A DNA stretch of 57,475 nt from Ruminococcaceae bacterium YRB3002 (GCA_900099715.1 FMTG01000015.1:1-57475), one strand, 5' to 3'. Shown: positions 34,484 to 41,721, counted from the first letter of the stretch. Made by a program: numbers and translations. The notes: generated from the letters alone by a model not told the origin.

Positions 34484-34861
34484 TTACTCCTTAATATGCT
34501 GACACAGATCGAAAGCAAATCCCGAAGGAGACACGAGCATCGCAGACTTGTTTGTCTTGGACTCCACCGTGTGGCCGGGACCCTTGGGATCCTTAAATCC
34601 CTGTGCCGTCAGCATCTCGTACGCCTCATCGAAATCATCCACGTTCATCCTGATGAGCGTCAGATCCTGCGGGATCTTAAATGCCTGAGCCACATCGACA
34701 TGGAATCCACCGGCATCCTTCATGCGCACGCTGGTGATATCCGCGTCGCCTTCCTTCACAGTGATGGAGTGGGTCTTCTCAAAGCCCAGAGCCTCGAACA
34801 GCTCGATTACTGCATCAGCTTCCTTAGTTACTATAAGCGGGTTAAATGTTGTGATCTTCAT
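34484..34861 (-). CDS. VOC-superfamily (glyoxalase-like) protein
   Basis: A 125-residue protein of the vicinal-oxygen-chelate fold. It has one pair of beta-alpha-beta-beta-beta modules: MKITTFNPLIVTKEADAVIE, then FEALGFEKTHSI, and later IRMNVDDFDEAYEMLTAQGF with SAMLVSPSGFAFDLCQHI. The metal ligands of true glyoxalase I are not clear, so the activity is unknown. The start at 34861 is chosen because AAAGGAG lies seven bases before it. A frame 16 codons longer lacks a ribosome site. It stands alone between two dispersed repeats. Confidence 0.8.
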   Translation of the reverse strand: MKITTFNPLIVTKEADAVIELFEALGFEKTHSITVKEGDADITSVRMKDAGGFHVDVAQAFKIPQDLTLIRMNVDDFDEAYEMLTAQGFKDPKGPGHTVESKTNKSAMLVSPSGFAFDLCQHIKE

Positions 34862-34963
34862 TTGTTTACTCCTTTGCGACAGTTTTTTACATTTGCGTCG
34901 TATGTACACAATGATAAACGATACATATAACGGTGGTATTAATTGGCGTTAAACAAATTGTAA

Positions 34964-35238
34964 AATGTGAAATGGGGACGGTTCTCAGTTGTCACATTTT
35001 CGGGGAAAATGTGACAACTGAACTGCATTTTGACTGATTTCACATGTGACAGGGGGACAGGTCTGACCACGTTAGCACTCTATGTTTTACTCTACCTTGG
35101 GTAGTTAAGATAGAGCAAAAGGTAGAGTTATGAGAGTTATTCTATGATTTGCTCTATGTTCCACTACCTACATAGAGCAAAACATAGAGTGGATCTTTGC
35201 AATAATGTGACACTTCAGAACCGTCCCCATTTCACATT
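34964..35238 (-). mobile_element. 275-bp MITE-like element, copy 2 (inverted)
   Basis: This is the reverse-complement copy of 23042-23316, exactly the same length, with about seven base differences by eye and all palindromes preserved. It has inserted between the VOC gene and a lipoprotein gene. A different hairpin repeat follows at once. Confidence 0.85.
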
Positions 35239-35244
35239 TTTCTA

Positions 35245-35318
35245 GAAGCGAGGAAGAACAATTGTCCCGCACCTTTGGAGCCTGCGACGTGCGGGACAAT
35301 TCTGTTCTTCCGAGTCCC
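35245..35318 (-). repeat. Hairpin repeat with GGAAGAACA...GTGCGGGACAATT payload, copy 1
   Basis: On the minus strand: GACTCG, then GGAAGAACAGAATTGTCCCG, CACGTCGCAGGCTCCAAAGG, TGCGGGACAATTGTTCTTCC and CTCGCTTC. The stem is about 20 bp. It is almost identical to 48051-48123 and uses the same outer frame (CTCG...CTCGCTTC) as the AACGCG-type hairpins. Confidence 0.8.
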
Positions 35319-35385
35319 ACCAAGAGTGGTATAATGCGGGTCAGATACCGGACAGGTATCTGATAAAGATAAGAGGTAGTTATTT

Positions 35386-36174
35386 ATGAACAAAAAAGCA
35401 TTACTTTCGGCTGCACTGTGCATGGCGCTTCTGGCGTCCGCGGCAGGATGCAGCGAGACCAAGGAGACTTCGGAGAGCGTTTCGGATACGACACAGGCCA
35501 GCGCAGTGACTTCCGGAGCAGAGTCATCAGCCGCTGATACAGAGGCAACGGCAGACCCGGCAGGTCATTCAGATCATCAGATATCCGTGGAAGATCTGTC
35601 TTCTACGACACTGTCGGATAACTATGGCAACTACACGACCGTTATTCCCAAACTCGTGGTAGACGGTCAGGAGGCCGTGGAGATCAACACCGCCATGAGC
35701 TCTTACCTCCTAAAGAACTATCCCATGCATATGAGTGAGAGCGGAGACATAGTCGAGGGCTACGATTTGAGCTATGACTGGGGTTCCAGAGACAATATCG
35801 TGTCGATCATTGTCATCGCAGGTTTTATCGGAGAAGACGGTGCCAGATACGAGATCTTCAATTACGATGTTGATACGCTTACCCAGCTGGAGGACAGCGA
35901 GATGGTAAGCAGGATGGGCATGACCGATCAGGAATTCTTCAAGAAGACCTCTGATGTCTATGAGAAATACTGGGACACTGAGCCCTGGCTTGGCATTGAC
36001 AACAAGGATCTTCTCGAGAGGAGCATCGCAGCCATCAATTACGATAATGTCACACCTTTCATAACACCTAACGGCAACTATGGTGTGGCCGGGCTCATCT
36101 ACACACCTTCGCAGATCTTTGAGAGCGTGCACTGCTTCAATTTCGCGACGATGGAATCCGAGTACTTCATGTAA
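35386..36174 (+). CDS. Lipoprotein, DUF3298/DUF4163-like
   Basis: A 262-residue lipid-anchored protein with signal MNKKALLSAALCMALLASAA and lipobox SAAGC (Cys22). A Ser/Thr/Glu/Ala linker of about 40 residues follows. The mature domain has 'TTVIPKLVVDGQEAVEINTA' and 'YEIFNYDVDTLTQLEDSEMV', the outline of the RsiV/PdaC DUF3298-DUF4163 group, and ends in ESVHCFNFATMESEYFM. This makes it a relative in outline of the lipoprotein at 12383-13408. A TATAAT box lies upstream (about 35331), followed by a leader with a small AGATACC/GGTATCT hairpin and a GAGGT ribosome site. The ligand is unknown. Confidence 0.65.
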   Translation: MNKKALLSAALCMALLASAAGCSETKETSESVSDTTQASAVTSGAESSAADTEATADPAGHSDHQISVEDLSSTTLSDNYGNYTTVIPKLVVDGQEAVEINTAMSSYLLKNYPMHMSESGDIVEGYDLSYDWGSRDNIVSIIVIAGFIGEDGARYEIFNYDVDTLTQLEDSEMVSRMGMTDQEFFKKTSDVYEKYWDTEPWLGIDNKDLLERSIAAINYDNVTPFITPNGNYGVAGLIYTPSQIFESVHCFNFATMESEYFM

Positions 36175-36344
36175 TCGGTAATCTGACCGGGTATTCACGG
36201 GGGCAGTCTCATCGGGGCAGCCTTTTTTTACGGGCTTTTCGCGAAATAGTTTGATTATCAAAGTATTGCCTCATGTTTGCCCCAATTGCACCTGTTCACC
36301 CATATCGAAAAACCATATTATGGTGCCATCGGAGGCGGGGTATT

Positions 36345-37106
36345 ATGAACTACAAAATATATAACAACAATTCAGACGAATGGGTATTGCTGATCCACGG
36401 GCTGGGCGGAAGCATCAACACCTGGAAATACCAGATAAAAGATCTCAATGAGTACAATGTGCTGGCAGTCGACCTGGAAGGCCACGGCGGTTCCTCCCTG
36501 CAGAAGCACAGGCACCTGCTGACCAGATCGGCATCCGACATAAAAGATATCCTCGATAAGGAGAACATCGGCAAGGTCCATGTGATCTCATTGTCGCTGG
36601 GTACACTTGTGGCAATGGAGTTTGCCTATCTTTACAGGGACAGAGTCAGGTCGATCGTACTGGCAGGCTTTGTTCTCAATCTGGGCATCGGCCTCAAGTC
36701 ACTTCTCGCCTGTCTGGAGGGCATCAAGTATATCGTTCCCAAGAGGTTCTTCTACCCCCTGTTCGCCCATCTGATGATGCCGCGCAAAAATCATAAGAGA
36801 TCAAGGGATTTCTTTATCAGGGAATCCATCAAGATGAGATCCGCCGCCTTCAGGATGTGGCTCGGCGAGCTCTTCAGGACACAGTTCAAGATGAGCAGAT
36901 ACATCGCCGCCCTCGAGGAGAATAAGCTGCCCGTCATGCTCATCTCAGGTCAGGAAGACTATTTCTTTGTCAGAAGCGTAAAAAAGACAAAGAAGATGAT
37001 CAGCGCAGCATCACTGTGCTTTCTCGAGAAGTGCGGTCACGTCTGCAGCATCGAGAAATACAACGAATTCAACGGTCTGGTGGTCAATTTCCTGCACTCT
37101 ACTTAA
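36345..37106 (+). CDS. Alpha/beta-fold hydrolase
   Basis: A 253-residue cytoplasmic hydrolase. The oxyanion-hole strand is VLLIHGLGGSINTW near residue 12. The nucleophile elbow is HVISLSLGTLVAMEFAYL, with Ser in place of the first Gly of the usual GxSxG. The acid lies in LISGQEDYFFV and the catalytic His in EKCGHVCSIEKYNEF. A basic cap region (MPRKNHKRSRDFFIRE) lies between. The start at 36345 is preferred to an ATG 24 codons upstream because GGAGGCGGGG lies just before it. Its tail overlaps the converging zinc-ribbon gene by eight bases. The substrate is unknown. Carboxylesterase or lysophospholipase activity is likely. Confidence 0.82.
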   Translation: MNYKIYNNNSDEWVLLIHGLGGSINTWKYQIKDLNEYNVLAVDLEGHGGSSLQKHRHLLTRSASDIKDILDKENIGKVHVISLSLGTLVAMEFAYLYRDRVRSIVLAGFVLNLGIGLKSLLACLEGIKYIVPKRFFYPLFAHLMMPRKNHKRSRDFFIRESIKMRSAAFRMWLGELFRTQFKMSRYIAALEENKLPVMLISGQEDYFFVRSVKKTKKMISAASLCFLEKCGHVCSIEKYNEFNGLVVNFLHST

Positions 37107-37788
37107 TATTGCTGATCAGTCTTATCTTAGGCCTGTCAGGTCTCTGCTCGAAAGCCAGTACCGCGATCAGCGCGCCGACCGTTCCCATCAGATCGAAATG
37201 CGAATTAAAGGAACTGATGTTATTGGCATATTGCTCACCCAGCTTGAGCTCCGGCAGTCCGATCGAATATCCGAACAGCATATATGGAACAGCTGTGTGC
37301 ATCATCTCTTTGATATTCTTTTTATCGACGAACATGGTCCGCTTTGTTGTGACAACAACGCCGGTCTTCCCGTGAACAAATATGCCGTCATCGTTATAGC
37401 AGATAATCTGCTCGTCAGGTGACATTTTGCCTGCCACTCTTGCGGCGATACCCTTCATCTTCTCTTCCCGGATGCCGGGTGCCGATATATCGTCAAAGTT
37501 CATCAGATAGTCACGCATATAAGAGATTATCTGTTCGGACGAGCCGTACTCGTTCAGCGTGCGGATAAATGACTGAACAACGGTATTGCACTTGGGTTCC
37601 TCAATGAGCTTGTTGTAATCCCATTCGTATATGAACCAGTCCTTGTGGATCGGGTTATCGCCTATCTCCTTCTCCGTTGTCTCATCGAGTTTAAATTCGC
37701 TTCCGCAGAACGGACATTCCAGTCTTGTTCTGCTGGCCGAGAGCTCAAGTTTACCGTTGCAGTTGGGGCATTTGTTAAGCTGTTCCAT
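37099..37788 (-). CDS. Zinc-ribbon protein with PH-like domain
   Basis: A 229-residue protein starting MEQLNKCPNCNGKLELSASR, then ECPFCGSEF, which makes a TFIIB-type C4 zinc ribbon in residues 7-32. A helical middle follows. A C-terminal region with GIFVHGKTGVVVTTKRTMFV, typical of bacterial PH-like domains that answer to phosphorylation or membrane state, then ends in a hydrophobic segment (LMGTVGALIAVLAFEQ), possibly membrane-associated. No enzyme motif is seen. The start at 37788 has AGAGGT seven bases upstream. A frame 24 codons longer crosses the ribosome site and is rejected. It converges on the hydrolase gene. Confidence 0.65.
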   Translation of the reverse strand: MEQLNKCPNCNGKLELSASRTRLECPFCGSEFKLDETTEKEIGDNPIHKDWFIYEWDYNKLIEEPKCNTVVQSFIRTLNEYGSSEQIISYMRDYLMNFDDISAPGIREEKMKGIAARVAGKMSPDEQIICYNDDGIFVHGKTGVVVTTKRTMFVDKKNIKEMMHTAVPYMLFGYSIGLPELKLGEQYANNISSFNSHFDLMGTVGALIAVLAFEQRPDRPKIRLISNIK

Positions 37789-37906
37789 CGTGTTACCTCT
37801 TCTTCGTTCTTTATTCTGTGAGCATGATCTGATTATATCATTTGTCGAAATCTTTGACATAAATGAACGTTATATCCAATTAAGATCCGAACGTCTCTTT
37901 ACAAAA

Positions 37907-37935
37907 TTGACTGTAACGTCACATGATGCTACAAT
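37907..37935 (+). promoter_or_regulatory. Promoter of the antitoxin RNA
   Basis: TTGACT (37907-37912), a 17-base spacer, and TACAAT (37930-37935). It drives a short plus-strand RNA running against the toxin mRNA. Confidence 0.75.
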
Positions 37936-37941
37936 AACCGC

Positions 37942-38032
37942 AGGAAAGGCACAGTCTGCAAAGACGGCTACCTTCCAAGGTAAAGTGATATCACCTCACC
38001 CTAGAGTGCAAGTCTTTGGGTGAGGTTTTCAT
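37942..38032 (+). ncRNA. Antisense antitoxin RNA of a type I toxin-antitoxin locus
   Basis: A transcript of about 90 bases is expected from the promoter at 37907-37935 to a terminator formed by ACCTCACCC (37993-38001) and GGGTGAGGT (38018-38026), followed by TTTTCATTT. Upstream of it lies a second hairpin, TACCTT/AAGGTA. There is no reading frame. The RNA is complementary to the 3' end of the 38-codon toxin mRNA on the other strand and overlaps its last codons by a few bases. This is the arrangement of TxpA/RatA and BsrG/SR4, where pairing promotes mRNA decay. The identity is inferred from layout. No expression data can be seen. Confidence 0.65.
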
Positions 38033-38145
38033 TTGCGCTTATACCTGGAATCCAGATACGCAAATAGCTTCAGCAACAGGGTAACAGCACCGATCAGCAA
38101 ACCGATCACAGCGATTACCAGAGATAAAATCTCATAATCTGTCAC
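38029..38145 (-). CDS. BsrG/TxpA/holin-like type I toxin peptide, 38 residues
   Basis: A hydrophobic peptide beginning with a GTG codon: MTDYEILSLVIAVIGLLIGA, then VTLLLKLFAYLDSRYKRK. The short polar start with 'YE', one membrane segment and a basic tail are the hallmarks of BsrG/TxpA and 'putative holin-like' toxins, which insert in the membrane and stop growth. A very strong AAAGGAGG ribosome site lies nine bases upstream. The mRNA would start near 38240 from an extended -10 box and carry a leader of about 95 bases with CCCGGGAGTAATCCCTGG pairing, which could hold translation back. The antisense RNA at 37942-38032 faces its 3' end. Too short for usual gene callers. Confidence 0.78.
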   Translation of the reverse strand: MTDYEILSLVIAVIGLLIGAVTLLLKLFAYLDSRYKRK

Positions 38146-38246
38146 CTATGCAGCCCTCCTTTCCTTAAAACTCTCCAGGGATTACTCCCGGGATGTGATT
38201 CAGTACTCAGAAGGCAACCGCCCATTAAGCAGGCTGTGCCAAGAAG

Positions 38247-38255
38247 ATTATATCA
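38247..38255 (-). promoter_or_regulatory. Extended -10 promoter of the toxin mRNA
   Basis: On the minus strand TGATATAAT is an extended -10 box, with no clear -35. The predicted start near 38240 gives a 95-base leader before the GTG. Confidence 0.6.
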
Positions 38256-38377
38256 TAAAAGAACGTATGTTTATATAGCTTTATGATTTTTCTCTTGTCG
38301 CTGTGGCTCAAAAGTGTTCAGAAATCATGCATCCTCGCATCAATAAACACAGGAACGGAAGACCAATATCTGATTGT

Positions 38378-38458
38378 AAAGATCATGAAGATGCCCCCAC
38401 GCGCAGTTAAGTCCGAAGGACTTGCCTGTTTGAGCATGGGGGCATCTTCATGATCTTT
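38378..38458. terminator. 22-bp perfect inverted repeat directly after tRNA-Ser
   Basis: AAAGATCATGAAGATGCCCC plus CA at 38378-38399 is perfectly complementary to 38437-38458, with a 37-base loop holding AAGTCC/GGACTT. The right arm touches the encoded CCA end of the tRNA. It may terminate the tRNA transcript, although the stem is far longer than needed and no clean T run follows. Confidence 0.6.
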
Positions 38459-38550
38459 GGCGGAGAAGGAGGGATTCGAACCCTCGAAACCCTTTTGGGG
38501 TTTACGCGATTTCCAGTCGCGCGCCCTCGACCAGGCTAGGCGACTTCTCC
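38458..38550 (-). tRNA. tRNA-Ser (GGA)
   Basis: A 93-base class II tRNA. The acceptor stem GGAGAAG pairs with CTTCTCC, followed by the G discriminator and an encoded CCA. The anticodon loop reads CTGGAAA (anticodon GGA, serine UCC/UCU), there is a long variable arm (ACCCCAAAAGGGTTT), and the T loop is GGTTCGAATCC. A consensus promoter lies 20 bases upstream. Confidence 0.96.
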
Positions 38551-38569
38551 GTGTGCTATTGCGCAAGTT

Positions 38570-38598
38570 ATTTTACTTGCTCAACACACATTTGTCAA
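38570..38598 (-). promoter_or_regulatory. Promoter of tRNA-Ser
   Basis: TTGACA (perfect -35), 17 bases and TAAAAT lie 20 bases upstream of the tRNA on the minus strand. Confidence 0.85.
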
Positions 38599-38616
38599 CA
38601 TAAACGGGAGCCGTGG

Positions 38617-38625
38617 TGATATAAT
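38617..38625 (+). promoter_or_regulatory. Extended -10 promoter of the 38663 lipoprotein gene
   Basis: TGATATAAT, the same extended -10 form seen before trkA and the type I toxin, lies 38 bases before the ATG and is divergent from the tRNA-Ser promoter. Confidence 0.6.
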
Positions 38626-38662
38626 TGACAGGCGCTATATCAAGAATGGAAAGGGGACCAGG

Positions 38663-39187
38663 ATGAAGGGTACCGCAGCTTTGAGAGTGTTTATCGCAGT
38701 TATGATGATCGTCAGCGTTTTCGCGATGGCGGGATGCAAGGAGGAGATGCCTCCCTACGAGAGCATCGTGCAGGCCATCGACACGCAGCAGCAGGCGTAT
38801 GGCGAGTACCGCAAGACCGCAGACCCTGACATGATGAGTTACGACATGAAGGACATGTCCAGGCCCGACGGCAAGCGCTGCAATTCCTATTACGTCACAT
38901 CCGGCGACCTCAAGTTCCGCAATGTCACCCTCGAGTACGAGGTGGACGGGAACCTTCGGGTTGACGAATATAATTACATGACCGACAACGCGTTCTACAT
39001 CATTACGTCTTACCTCGACGCGCAGACCATGATGCCCGTGATCACCAAATACTACGTATGGCAGGGCACGATGTACCGGATCGACGAGGAGGCAAAGACC
39101 CTCACCGTGGCCGATGATGCCGCAGCTGCAGAGTACTACAGTTCCTGGGACTCCCTTAAGAAAATGTACGGACCTCAGGAGAGATAG
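38663..39187 (+). CDS. Hypothetical lipoprotein
   Basis: A 174-residue exported protein. MKGTAALRVFIAVMMIVSVF leads to lipobox AMAGC (Cys25). The mature domain is mixed in charge and rich in Tyr and Met (QQAYGEYRKTADPDMMSYDM, then YYVTSGDLKFRNVTLEYEV). It resembles small outer-face lipoproteins in Clostridia and has no enzyme motif. LolA-like lipid-carrier folds can have such strands, but the evidence is weak. GGGGACC serves as a mediocre ribosome site. The AzlC gene begins 12 bases after its stop, so the three may be co-transcribed. Confidence 0.6.
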   Translation: MKGTAALRVFIAVMMIVSVFAMAGCKEEMPPYESIVQAIDTQQQAYGEYRKTADPDMMSYDMKDMSRPDGKRCNSYYVTSGDLKFRNVTLEYEVDGNLRVDEYNYMTDNAFYIITSYLDAQTMMPVITKYYVWQGTMYRIDEEAKTLTVADDAAAAEYYSSWDSLKKMYGPQER

Positions 39188-39198
39188 GCAGCACTTCA

Positions 39199-39969
39199 AT
39201 GGACTTCAGACGCGGATTTAAAGACGGCCTCGCAATAGGTCTCGGATACCTGTCGGTGTCCTTCTCTTTCGGCATACTCGCGGTTACCAGCGGGCTGTCC
39301 TGGTGGCAGGCCGTTCTCGTCTCGTTCACCAATCTCACGTCAGCAGGTCAGGTCGCAGGCGTCGGCATCATGGCCGCCGGCGGATCACTCATAGAGATGG
39401 CTGTCGCCACCTTCGTGATCAATCTGCGTTATGCGCTCATGGGCGTCTCCCTCTCCCAGAAGACCGATGACTCAATGACAACACCCGCCCGCATGCTCAC
39501 CGGTTTCTTTATAACTGACGAGATCTTCGGCGTGGCATCCGGCGCTGACCACCCCGTATCCTGCCGCTATATGCTCGGGATCGGCATCCTGCCCGTGGCG
39601 GGCTGGACACTCGGCACCCTCCTGGGCGCCGTCTGCGGCAATATTCTGCCGGCTATCGTGACTAACGCCCTGTCCATCGGCATCTACGGCATGTTCGTCG
39701 CTATCGTTATCCCGGCTTCACGCCGCACGCGCGCCGTCGCCATCGTCTCGCTGATTGCAGTGATGCTGTCGTGCATTTTCTACTACGTCCCCGTTCTGAA
39801 GAACAGCATCTCATCAGGCTTCGCCATAATCATCTGCTCCGTCGTGGCATCGCTGGCGGGGGCCATATTCATGCCATCGCGCGAGAATTCCGGCGGCATT
39901 GGTGGCAGTGGTGCCGGTGCCTCAGGTGCCGGTACCGGAGAACGTTCAGAGGAGGGCTCGAATGGATAA
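39199..39969 (+). CDS. azlC: Branched-chain amino-acid exporter subunit AzlC
   Basis: A 256-residue integral membrane protein, the large subunit of the AzlCD exporter for branched-chain amino acids. The opening GFKDGLAIGLGYLSVSFSFG, then FTNLTSAGQVAG and VINLRYALMGVSLSQK, are the standard blocks of the family, and FITDEIFGVAS follows. The C-terminus carries a Gly/Ala/Ser-rich tail (GGIGGSGAGASGAGTG) not normally present, so it may be an expanded linker. AGGAGAG precedes the start. The small partner azlD overlaps its last codons by eight bases. Confidence 0.92.
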   Translation: MDFRRGFKDGLAIGLGYLSVSFSFGILAVTSGLSWWQAVLVSFTNLTSAGQVAGVGIMAAGGSLIEMAVATFVINLRYALMGVSLSQKTDDSMTTPARMLTGFFITDEIFGVASGADHPVSCRYMLGIGILPVAGWTLGTLLGAVCGNILPAIVTNALSIGIYGMFVAIVIPASRRTRAVAIVSLIAVMLSCIFYYVPVLKNSISSGFAIIICSVVASLAGAIFMPSRENSGGIGGSGAGASGAGTGERSEEGSNG

Positions 39970-40279
39970 CCTGGTCTTCTTCCCTCTCCTCGCTGTTATG
40001 GTTATCGTGACCTATCTGATCAGGGCGGTGCCGTTTGTTATCGTCCGCAAGAAGATAACGAACCCGCATCTCAAGGCTTTTCTCGACTATATTCCCTACG
40101 CCGTACTGTCTTCCATGACCTTTCCGGCGATACTGTATTCCACTGACTCAGTTCTGAGCGCTGCGGCCGGACTTGTGTGCGCACTGATACTGTCCTGGCG
40201 CGGCAAGAGCCTTCTTGTGGTGGCCATCGGAACCTGCCTGTCAGCCTTTGCCGTCAGCCTGGTCTTCAGTTTGCTGTAG
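39962..40279 (+). CDS. azlD: Branched-chain amino-acid exporter subunit AzlD
   Basis: A 105-residue membrane protein with three to four hydrophobic segments (MDNLVFFPLLAVMVIVTYLI, FLDYIPYAVLSSMTFPAILY), the small subunit that works with AzlC. RAVPFVIVRKKI followed by the FLDYIPYAVLSSMTFP block is the family signature. The ATG at 39962 has AGAGGAGGG just upstream, within the end of azlC. A longer frame starting 21 codons earlier is a reading of the azlC tail and is rejected. No Lrp-type regulator is encoded next to the pair. Confidence 0.92.
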   Translation: MDNLVFFPLLAVMVIVTYLIRAVPFVIVRKKITNPHLKAFLDYIPYAVLSSMTFPAILYSTDSVLSAAAGLVCALILSWRGKSLLVVAIGTCLSAFAVSLVFSLL

Positions 40280-40305
40280 TTTGTCGTGGTTTGAGTTAAG
40301 ATCTG

Positions 40306-40334
40306 TTGCCGACAGTATGAGTTTGTGTTATACT
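40306..40334 (+). promoter_or_regulatory. Promoter of tRNA-Thr
   Basis: TTGCCG, 17 bases and TATACT, with TG one base before the -10 box, 32 bases upstream of the tRNA. Confidence 0.7.
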
Positions 40335-40366
40335 TTGTCTCGCGTTGAGTTTTTGCTCAGTGTTTT

Positions 40367-40442
40367 GCCTCTATAGCTCAGTAGGTAGAGCGCATCCATG
40401 GTAAGGATGAGGTCGCCGGTTCGATCCCGGCTGGAGGCTCCA
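40367..40442 (+). tRNA. tRNA-Thr (GGT)
   Basis: A 76-base cloverleaf. Acceptor GCCTCTA pairs with TGGAGGC, with a T discriminator and encoded CCA. The D arm is AGCTCAGTAGGTAGAGC, the anticodon stem GCATCC pairs with GGATG (GT allowed) around anticodon GGT, and the T arm is CCGGTTCGATCCCGG. Confidence 0.96.
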
Positions 40443-40446
40443 GAAC

Positions 40447-40499
40447 GCAAATGCCCCTTTGTTCTTGGCGTGCAACTAGCAGAACAAAGGGGTATTTGC
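40447..40499 (+). terminator. 19-bp inverted repeat directly after tRNA-Thr
   Basis: GCAAATGCCCCTTTGTTCT pairs with 40481-40499 (one G-U pair) around a 15-base loop, four bases beyond the CCA end. Like the hairpin after tRNA-Ser it is unusually long and lacks a strong T run. Confidence 0.6.
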
Positions 40500-40508
40500 T
40501 TATCAACG

Positions 40509-40536
40509 GTGAAATGGGGACGGTTCCTTTTTCATC
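40509..40536 (+). repeat. Solo GGGACGGTTC unit (GTGAAA/TTTCATC type)
   Basis: A single 28-base half of the 63-bp hairpin (GTGAAATGGGGACGGTTCC, then TTTTTCATC), lying just past the 3' end of the PHP gene on the opposite strand. Confidence 0.7.
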
Positions 40537-40543
40537 TTTTTTG

Positions 40544-41320
40544 TCAGTCAACAAACTCGACCGCGCCGATAACCTCACCGTTCGAATCTCTCCAGTACGC
40601 TCCGTCAGATACGATGTATCCTGTGCCGCTGAGTACAGTCGAGCAGAACTCGGCAGCCGATGCGAGCCGGTGCGTGAACGCCATTCCGCCGCCGACGATA
40701 TCGGCGCGGTGTACGTCGGAACCTGCTGTGATAGGGCGGCCCGATGCGCGGGCCAGAGCGAGTGCCTGGTCGTTCCATACGGGGTTGATCCGGCGGTCGC
40801 ATAAGGGGCTGGAATGCATTGCGTTGAAAGCCTCGATGGCATCAACATACTCCGGAAACAGTCGTATCTCGGGAATGTATGGCTCCACCCTGTACGGGTG
40901 TGCCTGGGAGACAATGCCGCCGCCCTCGTGAACGAGCTCGTACTGCGCCCTGATGTCCGCCGTACGTATTGCCTCATGGTCGATGAACCACTCCGGCGTC
41001 AGCCCGTAGATCAGAAACTCCGTGCCGTTAAAGCCTGTCTCCATCCCGAAAAACACATCAAAGTCATGGACATCACCATACGCTTTCGCGTCGCGGTAAC
41101 CCGTTGCATAGCGCATCATCCACTCTTCCCACGGCAGCTCGCGGCTGACGCATGTATTGCCGCCCCAGTTGTGATCGGTAACAAAAATGCCGGTGTAGCC
41201 AAATGCCCTGCAGGCAGCCGCCATCTCGGCACCGGTATTCCGGCCGCATGCGCTGCCCTGATTGGTGTGCAGGTGCGCCTCGTACAGATACGGATAATCA
41301 GTTGGAAGTACTATTCTCAT
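40544..41320 (-). CDS. PHP-domain metal-dependent phosphoesterase
   Basis: A 258-residue PHP (polymerase and histidinol phosphatase) domain protein. Metal-site blocks are YEAHLHTNQGS near residue 13 (HxH), FVTDHNWGG near residue 47, FFGMETGF (Glu), VSQAHPYR and GSDVHRAD. Such proteins hydrolyse phosphoesters of small nucleotides or sugars, but the substrate is unknown. The start overlaps the HIT-protein stop by four bases (ATGA), so the two phosphoester/nucleotide hydrolases are co-expressed. The length is within the family range. Confidence 0.85.
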   Translation of the reverse strand: MRIVLPTDYPYLYEAHLHTNQGSACGRNTGAEMAAACRAFGYTGIFVTDHNWGGNTCVSRELPWEEWMMRYATGYRDAKAYGDVHDFDVFFGMETGFNGTEFLIYGLTPEWFIDHEAIRTADIRAQYELVHEGGGIVSQAHPYRVEPYIPEIRLFPEYVDAIEAFNAMHSSPLCDRRINPVWNDQALALARASGRPITAGSDVHRADIVGGGMAFTHRLASAAEFCSTVLSGTGYIVSDGAYWRDSNGEVIGAVEFVD

Positions 41321-41715
41321 TGTTTCAGCGCCCCGCGAAGCCTGTCGGCCACCGCCTGTGACACTTCCTTAGGACCCTCAGGGTAGATCCAGTCGTACCC
41401 GTCACCCTCCAGCCGCGGAAAAACATGCAGATGGAAATGCCCGAACTCGCAATTGGCGCCGCCGTTCTGCATAATGCCGTACCCGGCCGCCCCATACACC
41501 TTCGCGAAAGCCTTCACCATCCGCCGCGCCACAGCCGTCATCTCGAGCACATATTCGTCCGGCATGTCCACGATCGAATCAACGTGAAGCTTCGGTATTA
41601 TCAATACATGTCCCTCGTTCGCAGGCGCAATATCCAGAAAGGTAACCGTCCTTTCCGTCTCATCAACAATAAACGCCTCATGCTCGTGGGCTGCAATATC
41701 ACAGAATAAACACAT
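41317..41715 (-). CDS. HIT-family nucleotide hydrolase/transferase
   Basis: A 132-residue histidine-triad protein. MCLFCDIAAHEHEAFIVDET opens as in HinT and Hit proteins. IAPANEGHVLIIPKLH is the nucleotide-binding segment, and the triad reads GHFHLHVFPR with His93, His95 and His97. These enzymes cleave nucleoside phosphoramidates or dinucleoside polyphosphates. The C-terminus is extended (YPEGPKEVSQAVADRLRGAL). The start at 41715 lies seven bases after a TGTTATAAT box with no ribosome site, so translation is probably leaderless. A longer frame upstream precedes that promoter and is rejected. Confidence 0.9.
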   Translation of the reverse strand: MCLFCDIAAHEHEAFIVDETERTVTFLDIAPANEGHVLIIPKLHVDSIVDMPDEYVLEMTAVARRMVKAFAKVYGAAGYGIMQNGGANCEFGHFHLHVFPRLEGDGYDWIYPEGPKEVSQAVADRLRGALKQ

Positions 41716-41721
41716 ACGGAT

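Noticed and set aside
38318-38566. 82-codon minus-strand frame across tRNA-Ser
   Set aside because: It reads through the tRNA gene and its 22-bp inverted repeat.
38663-39187. Calling the 174-residue lipoprotein a LolA-type carrier
   Set aside because: The strand pattern is only suggestive and there is no diagnostic motif.
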